The notes beneath the pieces were generated by a model. That model saw only the letters and a list, made by a program, of their open reading frames with translations, was not told where the DNA came from and did no database searches. Positions 8,784 through 17,737 of a stretch of 64,000 nucleotides of DNA are shown here, piece by piece. Position numbers and translations under genes: made by a program. Position 1 is the stretch's first letter; every line of letters starts with the position of its first letter. The DNA is from an uncultured Sphingobacteriaceae bacterium (GTDB lineage: Bacteria; Bacteroidota; Bacteroidia; Sphingobacteriales; Sphingobacteriaceae): NCBI GenBank assembly GCA_946887045.1, contig CAMPKC010000008.1, positions 39,195 to 103,194 on the forward strand, read 5' to 3'.

Positions 8784-8791
8784 CAAAGGTA
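8784..8791 (-). promoter_or_regulatory. Candidate -7 box of rpsA (TACCTTTG)
   Basis: Exact TAnnTTTG match, 41 nt upstream of the rpsA start. It leaves a leader of roughly 35 nt containing the palindrome and AAGGAG. Confidence 0.5.
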
Positions 8792-8928
8792 GGGAAATAC
8801 ATTTTTAAACTAAAGATTTTTTTGCAATATTTTATTTCTATACCTCTGTGTTGCAGTATTATAATTTCTTTAACGAAACAGCCCGTCGATGTTTGTGTTA
8901 TCTTTAGATACATCAAATCGATATAACC

Positions 8929-9135
8929 ATGGAAAATAATAAGCAGAACAACAAGGAAACAGGGACGGATGACGATAAGATAAAAGCGGTATCTGCTGAT
9001 TCGGAGACTCAAAAACCTGTGGATGATTCCTTTAAGACATCACCTAGAAAACATCGGCTAAGCTGGGAAACTCCGCATGACGAACAGATGCTTGACTCAA
9101 ATAAATTATCTCCGCAAGATGAGGAAGGGGATTAA
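8929..9135 (+). CDS. Small hydrophilic hypothetical protein
   Basis: 68 residues, highly charged, rich in Lys, Asp, Glu, Gln and Ser, with no signal peptide or membrane segment and probably largely disordered. It starts at a clear ATG preceded by TATCTTTA (8899-8906), one base off the -7 consensus. Its stop codon directly abuts the stop of the convergent glycosyltransferase gene. I do not recognise a family. The neat fit between neighbours favours a real gene. Confidence 0.5.
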   Translation: MENNKQNNKETGTDDDKIKAVSADSETQKPVDDSFKTSPRKHRLSWETPHDEQMLDSNKLSPQDEEGD

Positions 9136-10362
9136 TCAAATCCCTTCTTCTATTAATTTTACAGCCTTTTCGACGCCGTTTTCTGAAGCCAGTTTTTCGG
9201 CCATCACCTGACAATTAATATGGATAATTTTATTGCTTGTTAGTTGCGAAATCCGTTCTTTAAGAATGCTCGGTGTAAGGCGGTTGATGGGGACAGGTTT
9301 AACAGCTAACCCTTTTTTAAATGCCAGATCTCCCCAGAAATATTGATCACCGACAGGATAAAGTACAGGGCATACAAACATAGGTTTGCCGGCTCTTAAA
9401 CATTCTGCAGTAGTTCCAATTCCTCCATGATGAACAACGCCTTTTACCAGTGGCAATAAGGATTCGAATGGTACAGACGTAATAATCTTAATATTACTCG
9501 TTACGGTAACTTCCGGAATGTTCCAATCGCTCCAGCATGCTGCGATCAAAAACCTCTCGTTGATTTGAGATGCCGTTTGAATGATCATACCTGCTATTTC
9601 CTTTTTTATGGGCATACTTCCGAAGGTAATCAGTATGGGCGGTTTTCCGTTATTTAAGAAAGTTAAAATATCGTCAGGTAATTCCTCCTGTTTGTTTGAA
9701 AACCAAAATCCGGTCAGTTGGTGGGCTTTCGACCAATCTTTCGGCCTTTCGAGAAAATGTTCGCTGATACCATAAATAGAGGGAATATTGTACTTTATCT
9801 GAGGCCTGTGTTCCTGCAATCCATTTTGCATGCAGAATTGATGTATAGGTTTACGTAAAACTCTGTATCTTAAATTTACCCATTTATAGCTCCATTTATT
9901 CATAAAGCCAGGTAACCAAAAACCGCTTAGAATAGGGTTCAAAAAGGCAGCTGTTTCTTCCATCGCAGGCACTACTGCACATCTTACAGCCTTAGTTTGC
10001 AACTGACCAGTGAAAACATCAGCAAGTGTTTTAGGCCTGTATATGAAAAGATCACTGTTTTGCGCCATTTGATAACACTCATTCAATGAGTTTTCTATTA
10101 GCGGGAAAATAAGTTTGTCGAGATTTCTTTGAATGGCAAACAAATTTGCTTTTAATATCTTTTTTCCTTCTTCAGAATTAAGTATCTCCTCGTAATCGAC
10201 ATTTATCGGGTGAAATTTAATGTCGTAACTTTCAACCAATGTTTTAAAGTTTTGGGCGGTTGACAAGGTAACATCATGTCCACGTTGGGCTAGTGCTTGT
10301 CCAAGTATGGCATATGGTTGAACATCGCCTCTGGTTCCGATGGTTGAAATAGCAATTTTCAT
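9136..10362 (-). CDS. UDP-glycosyltransferase, GT1 family (sterol/macrolide glucosyltransferase-like)
   Basis: About 408 residues with a GT-B fold. The N-terminal TRGDVQPYAILGQALAQRGH is typical of GT1 enzymes acting on sterols, macrolides or lipids. The C-terminal donor-binding motif is HHGGIGTTAECLRAGKP, followed by PVGDQYFWG. The enzyme transfers a sugar from an NDP-sugar to a lipophilic acceptor that cannot be predicted. I chose the ATG of MKIAISTIGTRGD; 14 further upstream codons are not part of the family. It stands alone. Confidence 0.88.
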   Translation of the reverse strand: MKIAISTIGTRGDVQPYAILGQALAQRGHDVTLSTAQNFKTLVESYDIKFHPINVDYEEILNSEEGKKILKANLFAIQRNLDKLIFPLIENSLNECYQMAQNSDLFIYRPKTLADVFTGQLQTKAVRCAVVPAMEETAAFLNPILSGFWLPGFMNKWSYKWVNLRYRVLRKPIHQFCMQNGLQEHRPQIKYNIPSIYGISEHFLERPKDWSKAHQLTGFWFSNKQEELPDDILTFLNNGKPPILITFGSMPIKKEIAGMIIQTASQINERFLIAACWSDWNIPEVTVTSNIKIITSVPFESLLPLVKGVVHHGGIGTTAECLRAGKPMFVCPVLYPVGDQYFWGDLAFKKGLAVKPVPINRLTPSILKERISQLTSNKIIHINCQVMAEKLASENGVEKAVKLIEEGI

Positions 10363-10523
10363 TTGAATCGGCAGTTGATAGATTCTGCTGTTAACTGACA
10401 ACAAAAAACATCTCTTTTACTTATAAGAATTGCTTTTTAGGTATCAGTACATTAACTGTCGATTCAGGATAAAGTTTTGTAGAATTTTACAAAAGGATTT
10501 ACTGAATGTAAATTTTTTAACGG

Positions 10524-11204
10524 TTATCTGTTTGTTAAAAGTGGAGTGATTTTTTCAAGAGCATATTCAAGCTGTTGGGCTTCCGTTAACTCTGTGTTAT
10601 CTAGTATTATAGCATCCTCGGCACGTGTTAGCGGACTTTCCTTGCGGGTCGTATCCTGAAAATCCCTGTGTGCAAGATTTTCGAAAACTTCTTCCAATGT
10701 GATTTCCGGATTTTTCAAAGTTATTTCTTTAAACCTTCGTTCTGCTCTGATTTTCGGGTCGGCAGTCATGAATATTTTAACCTGGGCGTCAGGAAAAACG
10801 GTAGTGCCAATGTCTCTGCCATCCATAACAATATCTTTTGAGCGCCCCATGCGCTGTTGCTGCTTAACCATTTCTTTTCTTACAGCTCTTATTGCACTCA
10901 CCTCACTTACAAATTCGGATACAGACATGTTCCTGATTTCTTCTGAGACTTCTTCATCATTCAAAGTAATATGAGTTTGGTAATCTCTTGAATGAAAGTT
11001 CAAATGAATATCTTTTAGTGCTTCAGTTACTGCCTGCTCATTGGAAATGTCAATTTTACTTCTTTGAAGATATAAGGTAACGGCGCGGTACATGGAGCCG
11101 CTATCTATGTAAATAAAGTGAAGTTTTTTAGCCAGCGCCTTTGCGAGTGTGCTTTTTCCGCAAGATGAATAGCCATCAATAGCTATTACTATATTGTTAT
11201 TCAT
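10524..11204 (-). CDS. cmk: Cytidylate kinase
   Basis: Phosphorylates CMP/dCMP with ATP in pyrimidine nucleotide metabolism. The 226 residues include the P-loop GYSSCGKST near the N-terminus, the SGSMYRAVTLY region and DGRDIGTTVFP. I chose the start MNNNIVIAIDG: a TAACTTTG box lies 5 nt upstream of this ATG, so the longer frame to 11246 could not be transcribed from it. arfB is divergent. Confidence 0.96.
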   Translation of the reverse strand: MNNNIVIAIDGYSSCGKSTLAKALAKKLHFIYIDSGSMYRAVTLYLQRSKIDISNEQAVTEALKDIHLNFHSRDYQTHITLNDEEVSEEIRNMSVSEFVSEVSAIRAVRKEMVKQQQRMGRSKDIVMDGRDIGTTVFPDAQVKIFMTADPKIRAERRFKEITLKNPEITLEEVFENLAHRDFQDTTRKESPLTRAEDAIILDNTELTEAQQLEYALEKITPLLTNR

Positions 11205-11209
11205 TACAA

Positions 11210-11217
11210 CAAAGTTA
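11210..11217 (-). promoter_or_regulatory. Candidate -7 box of cmk (TAACTTTG)
   Basis: Exact TAnnTTTG match, separated by 5 nt from the cmk ATG. It implies a leaderless or nearly leaderless transcript. Confidence 0.5.
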
Positions 11218-11267
11218 TTGTTTGCGGTGGATTTTAAACAAAACAAAATTATTTTGTTATTTTGAGA

Positions 11268-11681
11268 ATGGAGTTTTCAATTCAGGATTTGCTTCCGGAT
11301 ATCACTTTTAAGTCGTCAAGGAGTGGGGGTAAAGGAGGACAGAACGTTAATAAAGTATCTAGTAAGGTTGAATTAAACTTCGATTATCAGTCGTCTGCGC
11401 TATTCGATTTTGATGAGAAGGAGCTCTTAAAACGAAAGCTATCGAATAAAATGACTTCCGATGGTCTTATACAGGTAATAAGCGAGGAGGAGCGAAGCCA
11501 GTATCTGAACAAGGAACGAACGCTCAAGAAATTGATCATACTGCTAAAGAATGCGCTTCATGTAAACAAACTAAGGAGAGTCACGAAGCCAAAAAGGTCG
11601 GCAATCGAAAAGCGATTGTCAAATAAACATACGCAGGCATTAAAAAAGATAAGCAGGAGGAAAGGTGATTTTGATTTTTGA
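11268..11681 (+). CDS. arfB: Alternative ribosome-rescue factor, peptidyl-tRNA hydrolase ArfB (YaeJ)
   Basis: 137 residues with the release-factor GGQ loop (SGGKGGQNVNKVSSKVEL) that hydrolyses peptidyl-tRNA, and a long basic C-terminal tail (RRVTKPKRSAIEKR and beyond). In ArfB this tail enters the empty mRNA channel of ribosomes stalled on truncated messages. There is no codon-recognition domain, which separates it from RF1/RF2. I start at the ATG of MEFSIQDLL; an in-frame TTG lies two codons upstream. Confidence 0.93.
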   Translation: MEFSIQDLLPDITFKSSRSGGKGGQNVNKVSSKVELNFDYQSSALFDFDEKELLKRKLSNKMTSDGLIQVISEEERSQYLNKERTLKKLIILLKNALHVNKLRRVTKPKRSAIEKRLSNKHTQALKKISRRKGDFDF

Positions 11682-11699
11682 GAAACGAGTTACCGGCAA

Positions 11700-12650
11700 T
11701 TAGAATCTATAATAAATTGTCGCTGAGCCGTATTTATGCGCCCGGTTCTGCGTTTCTACATCTCTTGATTTAAAGGTGATGGCGAAGTTTAAGGTCCACC
11801 GATTGGTAGCATAGTTTACTCCGAATTCCTGCGAATACTGAAATCTGTTGGGTTCGAAAACAGCCGGTCCCTTTTCTCCTGTAAACATTCCTCCCTGAAT
11901 CGTGGCATCATAAGCCACAAAATGCAGCATCGGCCGCGTGAAGAAAAAGATTTCTTTATCAGGTATGGAATCGCCCTTTAAGTTAGAGATTCTGCTGTGA
12001 GTGATTACAGATTTAAAAAGCTGATTTATACGCCCTGCTCTGAAAAGAACCCCGGCACCTGCCCCGGCAAATGTATTACCAATATTGGCATAGGTGTTAA
12101 GAATGAAGTCATTATTTCTCTGTGTTCGGGCAATTAGTCTTGTATACTTAAAGGATGAATTAACACCCATTTCGTTATTAACCTGGAATTCCCATCCTTT
12201 GATAGGATAAAATCCTATCACTTTGTGCAACCCCTCCTGAATATCTTCTCCAAGTGCATTTGGTCCTATTGTTCCGATGTTCAAAGCCAATTCAATGCTT
12301 TGTTCATTTTTGAACAGCCAGCTGAATTTACCACCTGCATATAAATAGGAAGCAAATGGACGATCTACATTCTGTATGTCTGAAATACTTCCCGTTTGCG
12401 GATTGAATATGTACTGCCCGGCCTCAATCTCCCATATCTTTTTTGCGGTATGTTTCCAGGTGGTATCCTGTTTCAGCGCATGCCTGAAGCTTAGAAATAA
12501 ACCATTTGTGTAGTATCGGTCCTGGCCTAGCGCTAAATAGGAATCGTTATCACTCCGAAATCCAAATTCATTCTTAAAATTGTTCCCCTGCGAGAAAATG
12601 CTATTTGAAATTGTTAAGAGTAATATGCAGGTAAATAACAGGTGTTTCAT
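11700..12650 (-). CDS. LpxR-type lipid A deacylase family protein (DUF2219)
   Basis: 316 residues with a signal peptide (1-20, ending FSQ). The mature protein should form an outer-membrane beta-barrel. The segment FGFRSDNDSYLALGQDRYYT, followed by NGL, matches the conserved N-terminal active-site region of the LpxR family, which removes the 3'-acyloxyacyl chain from lipid A. The C-terminus ends in YYRF, as usual for barrels. Substrate specificity in this organism is not known. It lies downstream of lon on the same strand but is separated from it by a 49 bp gap with a hairpin. Confidence 0.85.
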   Translation of the reverse strand: MKHLLFTCILLLTISNSIFSQGNNFKNEFGFRSDNDSYLALGQDRYYTNGLFLSFRHALKQDTTWKHTAKKIWEIEAGQYIFNPQTGSISDIQNVDRPFASYLYAGGKFSWLFKNEQSIELALNIGTIGPNALGEDIQEGLHKVIGFYPIKGWEFQVNNEMGVNSSFKYTRLIARTQRNNDFILNTYANIGNTFAGAGAGVLFRAGRINQLFKSVITHSRISNLKGDSIPDKEIFFFTRPMLHFVAYDATIQGGMFTGEKGPAVFEPNRFQYSQEFGVNYATNRWTLNFAITFKSRDVETQNRAHKYGSATIYYRF

Positions 12651-12663
12651 TATTAAACGAATA

Positions 12664-12690
12664 AACCGGCCATATCGGCCGGCTTATTTA
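12664..12690. terminator. GC-rich hairpin between lon and the LpxR-like gene
   Basis: CCGGCC-N5-GGCCGG downstream of the lon stop codon on the minus strand, followed by a weak U-rich stretch. It is probably a terminator or attenuator. Confidence 0.55.
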
Positions 12691-12699
12691 TTAAAGTTT

Positions 12700-15168
12700 T
12701 CAATTTAAAACATGAGTAACTGGTTCTTTGATATCTAAATCGATCGGATCCTTAACCTTTTCATTCGTTAAAGCCAGCTCTATGACCTCTTTCATTTCTT
12801 TTACGTAATGGAATCTTAAATCCTTGATGTAGTCTTCTTTAATTTCAAGAATATCTTTCTCATTAGACTTACTCAGAATAATTTCTTTGATATTCGCTCT
12901 TTTTGCTGCGAGAATTTTTTCCTTGATCCCTCCCACAGGCAAAACTTTCCCACGGAGGGTGATTTCACCCGTCATTGCCAGATGTTGTTTTACCCGGCGC
13001 TGAGTAAATGCGGACGTCAATGCGGTAAGCATCGTTATTCCTGCTGAAGGTCCATCTTTTGGTGTAGCGCCGGCCGGAACATGAACATGGACATCCCATA
13101 ATTCGAACAATCGATTATCGATATTGAACTTTGAAGCATGGGCACGAAGGAATGCCATCGCAATTGCTGCAGATTCTTTCATCACATCGCCCAGGTTTCC
13201 GGTAATAGTTAATTTGCCTTTTCCGGGACTTAAGCTTGCTTCAATAAAGAGAATGTCTCCGCCAACTTGGGTCCACGCCAAACCTGTAACTACACCTGCC
13301 ACTTCGTTTCCTTCGTAAAGGTCTTTGTCGAAAATAGGGGCCCCTAAAATCGTTTCTACATCGTTGTTATTTAAAGCTGGAGTGTAATCTTCTTCCATTG
13401 CAATTTTTGTAGCAATACCACGCACTACCGACCCTATCTTTTTTTCTAAACCACGCACACCCGATTCCCTGGTATAATCTTCGATGATTTTTTCAATAAC
13501 CGAAGGTTTTAAGCCGACATTTTTTTTACTTAGGCCATGTTGTTCAAGTTGCTTAGGTAATAAATGTTGTTTCGCTATTTCTATCTTTTCTTCAATAGTA
13601 TAACCATTCACCTCAATTATCTCCATCCGGTCGAGCAACGCTGGCTGAATATTGCTTAGAGAATTGGCTGTAGCAATAAACATCACGTTAGACAAGTCGT
13701 AATCAAGCTCAACATAATGATCGTAGAATGCGTTGTTTTGTTCGGGATCGAGCACTTCTAACAGTGCAGAAGATGGGTCGCCCCGAAAATCATTGCCCAC
13801 TTTATCAATCTCATCCAGAACAAAAACTGCGTTCGATGCACCCGCTTTTTTCAAAGATTGGATAATTCGGCCCGGCATGGCTCCGATATAAGTTTTTCGA
13901 TGACCACGAATTTCTGCTTCATCCCGGATTCCGCCTAAAGCCATTCTGACATATTTTCTTCCTAAAGCTTTTGCAATCGACTTACCCAGAGATGTTTTAC
14001 CTACTCCCGGAGGGCCTGCCAGACAAAGAATTGGCGCTTTCATGTTGTTCCTCAACTTCAAAACAGCCAGGTATTCAATAATGCGTTTTTTTACTTTGTC
14101 GAGCCCAAAATGGTCTTTTTCAAGAATCCGCTGTGCACGTTTAAGGTCAAAATTGTCTTTCGTGAATTCATTCCACGGAAGATCTAACAACAATTCGAGG
14201 TAGTTCACCTGCACTGAGTATTCGGCGGCGGCAGGGTTCATTCTGGCCAGTTTATCCAGTTCTTTAGAAAAGTGATCGTTTACCTCTTTTGACCATTTCT
14301 TTTTTGCTCCCCGCTGTCTTAAATTATCCAATTCTAAATCGGGAGAATTTCCGCCCAATTCTTCCTGAATAGTTTTTAACTGCTGATTTAAGAAATAATC
14401 GCGTTGTTGTTTGTCCAGATCGGTTCTTACTTTTGTTTGAATCTGATTTCTCAGTTCAAGCATCTGAAGTTCTATAGTAAGATGTTCAAGCACCATTCTG
14501 GCACGATCGTGCAAATTCGCAACTTCTAACATTTGCTGCTTGACTGCAACGTCCGCATTCATATTAGACGAAATAAAGTTTATAAGAAACGATGTGCTTT
14601 CTATATTTTTTATCGCGATACCAGCTTCACTCGGGATATTAGGAGAGAGCTGAATAATCTGCATTGCAAGCTCTTTTACAGAGGCAACAACAGCTTTAAA
14701 CTCTTTGTCTGTTTTGGGCTTAATCTCCTCAAACTTATTTATAGTTGCTTTGATATACGGTTCGCTTTGAACTTCTTCTCCTAATCTAAAACGCTGTTTA
14801 CCCTGAATAATCACGGTCGTGCTTCCATCAGGCATTTGCAGCATTTTTATAATTAACGCAACAGTACCCACATCATTAAGTTGTTCGAAGGTCGGATCTT
14901 CAATGGCTACATCCCGTTGCGAAACAACACCTATCGTGCGATCCCCTTTATAAGCATCCTTAATAAGTTTAATAGATTTGTCTCTGCCAACTGTAATCGG
15001 AATGACTACTCCGGGAAACAATACGGTGTTGCGCAATGGCAGAATCGATAGTGTTTCAGGCGTTGCTTCATTGTTCATTTCCTCTTCGTCTTCCTGAGAC
15101 ATTAAGGGAAAGAACTCTGTATCTTCATTAATTATTGGTAATGTTTGATTAAAATCAAAGTTGCTCAT
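12700..15168 (-). CDS. lon: ATP-dependent protease La (Lon)
   Basis: A cytoplasmic AAA+ protease that degrades misfolded and regulatory proteins, 822 residues. The order is an N-terminal substrate-binding LON domain (about 38-240), the AAA+ module with Walker [10 protein letters not shown] at 385-393 and Walker B FVLDEIDK, then the protease domain. The catalytic Ser708 (DGPSAG) and Lys751 (GGIKEK) are 43 residues apart, as in Escherichia coli Lon. AAAGGAAATGC precedes the start. Confidence 0.97.
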   Translation of the reverse strand: MSNFDFNQTLPIINEDTEFFPLMSQEDEEEMNNEATPETLSILPLRNTVLFPGVVIPITVGRDKSIKLIKDAYKGDRTIGVVSQRDVAIEDPTFEQLNDVGTVALIIKMLQMPDGSTTVIIQGKQRFRLGEEVQSEPYIKATINKFEEIKPKTDKEFKAVVASVKELAMQIIQLSPNIPSEAGIAIKNIESTSFLINFISSNMNADVAVKQQMLEVANLHDRARMVLEHLTIELQMLELRNQIQTKVRTDLDKQQRDYFLNQQLKTIQEELGGNSPDLELDNLRQRGAKKKWSKEVNDHFSKELDKLARMNPAAAEYSVQVNYLELLLDLPWNEFTKDNFDLKRAQRILEKDHFGLDKVKKRIIEYLAVLKLRNNMKAPILCLAGPPGVGKTSLGKSIAKALGRKYVRMALGGIRDEAEIRGHRKTYIGAMPGRIIQSLKKAGASNAVFVLDEIDKVGNDFRGDPSSALLEVLDPEQNNAFYDHYVELDYDLSNVMFIATANSLSNIQPALLDRMEIIEVNGYTIEEKIEIAKQHLLPKQLEQHGLSKKNVGLKPSVIEKIIEDYTRESGVRGLEKKIGSVVRGIATKIAMEEDYTPALNNNDVETILGAPIFDKDLYEGNEVAGVVTGLAWTQVGGDILFIEASLSPGKGKLTITGNLGDVMKESAAIAMAFLRAHASKFNIDNRLFELWDVHVHVPAGATPKDGPSAGITMLTALTSAFTQRRVKQHLAMTGEITLRGKVLPVGGIKEKILAAKRANIKEIILSKSNEKDILEIKEDYIKDLRFHYVKEMKEVIELALTNEKVKDPIDLDIKEPVTHVLN

Positions 15169-15520
15169 GCATTTCCTTTCTCAACGTCAAATTGACAGTG
15201 AATCTTTTTTTGCTGGGTGAATATTCTGAATCCTCATAGTGTGCAATGCTTATGCCAATCAAATTAATTGTCTTTATTAAATAAAAAGAAGTTGTATAAA
15301 GCCTGTTAGAGATGTTTTAAACATCGTGTACTGAAGTTTTGCTGTTAAAACGTCAGGCTTAACAACAATTCTTTTTTAAACAAAGAAACAAAATAATTAA
15401 CCTTGTGTATTAATACATTCTTCAATTCGTTGTAATAATATTAATTATGTACCGGAGAATCGAATTAGACTAATATTAAAATTTATGCGTTTCAGCAACA
15501 AGTCAACATACAAATATCAA
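15169..15520. other. 352 bp intergenic region between divergent lon and TPR gene
   Basis: No convincing coding frame. It holds a 15 bp palindrome, GATGTTTTAAACATC (15311-15325), inside a wider repeat GCCTG (15301) / CAGGC (15354), plus AT-rich DNA expected to contain both divergent promoters. A lon heat-shock promoter could not be identified with confidence. Confidence 0.4.
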
Positions 15521-16159
15521 ATGAAAGTAATAACCTCTCTTTTTTCTTTAATGTTATTTTTTATAAGCTTTTCTAATGCACAGCAGAGTTCAGAATCAAC
15601 TAATCCGCACGTGCGCCTGGGTCACAAAGCTGTTTTAGACGGAGATTTTAAAACTGCAGTGATTCAACTTGAGAAGTCTTTGCCTGCAGAAGCAAATAAT
15701 GCTGACGTTTTATATATGCTGGCGTATTCTTATTATCATTCAGGTGATTTCCAAAAATCAATAAGCACATTCGGGAGGGTTATATCTCTGCGTCCGAATG
15801 ATGTTTCGTCTTACTATTATCGTGGAAAGGCAAGGAACGTTTTAGGTGCTCAGATGAACAGTTCTTTAACACCTCTTGAGCGCGATAAAATACTGTCTGC
15901 CAGTATAAAAGACTATTCTAAAGCCATTGAACTAAATCCAGAGGATAAAAAGCTATACCAAAACAGAGCTATTGCGTATCGTGATTATGCTATTTTAAAA
16001 GGTCAAAAAAATCCGAAAGTTTATGATAAAGGGGCAGCATTAACCTCTTATAAATCGTGTATAAACGATTTTCAAAGAGTGCTTGACTCAAATCCTGGCA
16101 GAAAAGACATCATGGACGAATTGAAGAAAGCCAGGGTTTACATGACCAACCTCGAATAA
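15521..16159 (+). CDS. Secreted tetratricopeptide-repeat protein
   Basis: 212 residues from the ATG of MKVITSLFSLMLFF; the signal peptide ends near SNAQQ, so the protein is probably periplasmic. Three to four TPR units follow (for example ADVLYMLAYSYYHSGDFQKS and SVSSYYYRGKARNV-like helices). TPR arrays mediate protein-protein contacts. The partner is unknown and the neighbours give no clear hint. A longer in-frame start at 15485 would put 12 residues before the signal peptide. Confidence 0.8.
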   Translation: MKVITSLFSLMLFFISFSNAQQSSESTNPHVRLGHKAVLDGDFKTAVIQLEKSLPAEANNADVLYMLAYSYYHSGDFQKSISTFGRVISLRPNDVSSYYYRGKARNVLGAQMNSSLTPLERDKILSASIKDYSKAIELNPEDKKLYQNRAIAYRDYAILKGQKNPKVYDKGAALTSYKSCINDFQRVLDSNPGRKDIMDELKKARVYMTNLE

Positions 16160-16172
16160 AACATAAACTTCT

Positions 16173-16180
16173 TAACTTTG
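16173..16180 (+). promoter_or_regulatory. Candidate -7 box (TAACTTTG)
   Basis: Exact TAnnTTTG match, 25 nt before the ATG of the four-helix membrane protein gene and directly followed by a palindrome. Confidence 0.5.
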
Positions 16181-16181
16181 A

Positions 16182-16198
16182 TTGACCCTATTGGTCAA
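16182..16198 (+). promoter_or_regulatory. Operator-like palindrome TTGACC-N5-GGTCAA
   Basis: A perfect 6-bp inverted repeat (17 bp in all) over the predicted transcription start and 7 bp before the ATG at 16206. The position and symmetry suit a repressor dimer, TetR-like for example. No regulator gene adjoins it. Confidence 0.45.
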
Positions 16199-16205
16199 TC
16201 ATTTT

Positions 16206-16598
16206 ATGAAATCAGTTCGAAAGTTCGAAAACCTTCACATCTTTCTGTGGCTACTTAAAGACACCTGCTGGGTGATGGAATTAAAGGCCCTGGGTATGTT
16301 TATGATACTTCCTACCGTAGCTGTCGCGATGATGATCACTATTAAAACGCGAAAGGTAAATACAGAGCTGTTTCACAATCTTGCTGTTTGTTGTTGGATA
16401 CTCGCCAATAGTATTTGGATGACGGGAGAGTTTTTTTTCGATGATACATTCCGACCTTATGCTACGGTATTCTTTATTATCGGATTGTCAATAATGAGCT
16501 ACTATTATTTATTTCTACAGCACAAAGCTGTGAAATTACATGCTGAGAAGAGTTTGCAGAAAGAAGCGAGCGTTTCTGTTTTAGAATCTACCGGGTAA
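16206..16598 (+). CDS. Four-helix integral membrane protein of unknown function
   Basis: 130 residues starting MKSVRKFENLHIFLW. Four hydrophobic segments are visible: LHIFLWLLKDTCWVM, FMILPTVAVAMMIT, LAVCCWILANSIWM and YATVFFIIGLSIMSYYYLFL. Conserved-looking Trp and Cys residues lie in the helices (WLLKDTCW, CCWILANSIW). I do not recognise a named family. The gene has its own promoter with a palindrome. Its 3' end overlaps the convergent CAP-domain gene by 11 bp. Confidence 0.75.
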   Translation: MKSVRKFENLHIFLWLLKDTCWVMELKALGMFMILPTVAVAMMITIKTRKVNTELFHNLAVCCWILANSIWMTGEFFFDDTFRPYATVFFIIGLSIMSYYYLFLQHKAVKLHAEKSLQKEASVSVLESTG

Positions 16599-17157
16599 AC
16601 CGTCTCGGAAACGGAACTCTTCCTCCAAAATCCTGTACCCAATAATAGTTTTGCATAGCTATCCCCACCTCCTTAAATGCAGGACTCATTATATTTTTAC
16701 AGTGACCGGGACTATTTAACCAGCCTTGCATTACTTCTCTTATTGTTCTTTGGTTGAACGCAATGTTTTCCCCGATAGTGAAGCTTTGAAATCCTGAGTA
16801 AGTATAACCCGCGGCAGTTATGCGATCTTTAATTTTATCCCCATTTTTACTTACATGGCTAAAGTATCTATTCCTTGCCATGTCCTGAGCATGACCTAAA
16901 GCTGATAACTGTAATTGTGTATTCCATATTAACGGTTCAACAGGAGGCATGTATTTGTCTCCGCATTTGCAACCTTCAGCTCGTGCCTTGTTGATTTGTT
17001 TAAGAAACTCTTTCTCGAAATCCACCACATTATTAAAAGAGCTTCTGCTGGTAGATTTAATCGCTGCAGTAGTTTTGACGGCAGATGTTTGAGGTTTTTC
17101 GGCGGCACAAGATGTACCTATTAAAAGTGCCAGTGATCCTAAAAATATATTCTTCAT
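16588..17157 (-). CDS. CAP-domain (SCP/PR1-like) secreted lipoprotein
   Basis: 189 residues. The signal peptide ends with a lipobox around Cys17 (GTSC). A CAP domain spans about 50-180, with the motifs LSALGHAQDMARNRYFSH, GENIAF and WLNSPGHCKNIM, followed by YWVQDFG. His residues in SALGHA and SPGHC match the CAP cavity. Bacterial CAP proteins are extracytoplasmic; their exact role is generally unknown. The extra pair CKCG near residue 64 may form a disulfide. Confidence 0.88.
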   Translation of the reverse strand: MKNIFLGSLALLIGTSCAAEKPQTSAVKTTAAIKSTSRSSFNNVVDFEKEFLKQINKARAEGCKCGDKYMPPVEPLIWNTQLQLSALGHAQDMARNRYFSHVSKNGDKIKDRITAAGYTYSGFQSFTIGENIAFNQRTIREVMQGWLNSPGHCKNIMSPAFKEVGIAMQNYYWVQDFGGRVPFPRRFTR

Positions 17158-17202
17158 AATACCCTTTCATCAATGAAACGTAGCTATAAAGCATTTATTG
17201 GA

Positions 17203-17733
17203 TTACCTGCTAAAACGAGCGGATATTGCGAATTGATTTTCTCCAATTACCTGAACATTTTGCTTTTTATTTATAGTATAAAGCGAGTCCGGATAATAAC
17301 TTAATTTTTCGGTTGAGGTATAAAGGAGATTTGATGTTTTATTGAAAATAATGATTTGATCAATTTGTCCTTTTTCAGAATGATGGATCTTTATTTTTCT
17401 AGTCTTTAGATCACTATCAGTAGAAATATACTCCACAGAAGATCCATTTTTTCTAACTATGTAGCTGTTGTTCCAGGCGGGCTTATTAATGTCAGATTCA
17501 GTGAAAAGTTCTAATTCTGATTTCCAGTCTGGTATGTTTACCCATTTTTTTTCGACCTGAGAGTTTTGGGAGACTGTTTTGTAAATTGCAGGGTTTTGCT
17601 TTTGAAGTCTTAGTGCTTCTTTTTCAAAATAGCCACGAATATCAAAGTATTTACCCGGTATGTTCTTCGAGTCTTCCTTTGCGCCGCAGGCACCAAGGAA
17701 GACTAAAAGAATAAATGCAAATGAATGCTTCAT
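17203..17733 (-). CDS. Putative lipoprotein, unknown function
   Basis: 176 residues with a lipoprotein signal peptide (MKHSFAFILLVFLGACG, Cys16). The remainder is a soluble, beta-rich sequence containing KKWVNIPDWKSELELF and IHHSEKGQIDQIIIFNKTS. I do not recognise a domain. It begins 4 bp after the gpmI stop codon on the same strand, so it is probably the second gene of that transcript, although no functional link to glycolysis is apparent. Confidence 0.75.
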   Translation of the reverse strand: MKHSFAFILLVFLGACGAKEDSKNIPGKYFDIRGYFEKEALRLQKQNPAIYKTVSQNSQVEKKWVNIPDWKSELELFTESDINKPAWNNSYIVRKNGSSVEYISTDSDLKTRKIKIHHSEKGQIDQIIIFNKTSNLLYTSTEKLSYYPDSLYTINKKQNVQVIGENQFAISARFSR

Positions 17734-17737
17734 ATAA

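Noticed and set aside
8770..9012. 80-residue minus-strand frame upstream of rpsA
   Set aside because: It overlaps the rpsA promoter and the plus-strand 68-aa gene start, and its codon use and residue content are not protein-like.
15301..15358. Riboswitch in the lon/TPR gap
   Set aside because: Only a simple palindrome and one distant pairing are visible; no conserved multi-helix core could be recognised.
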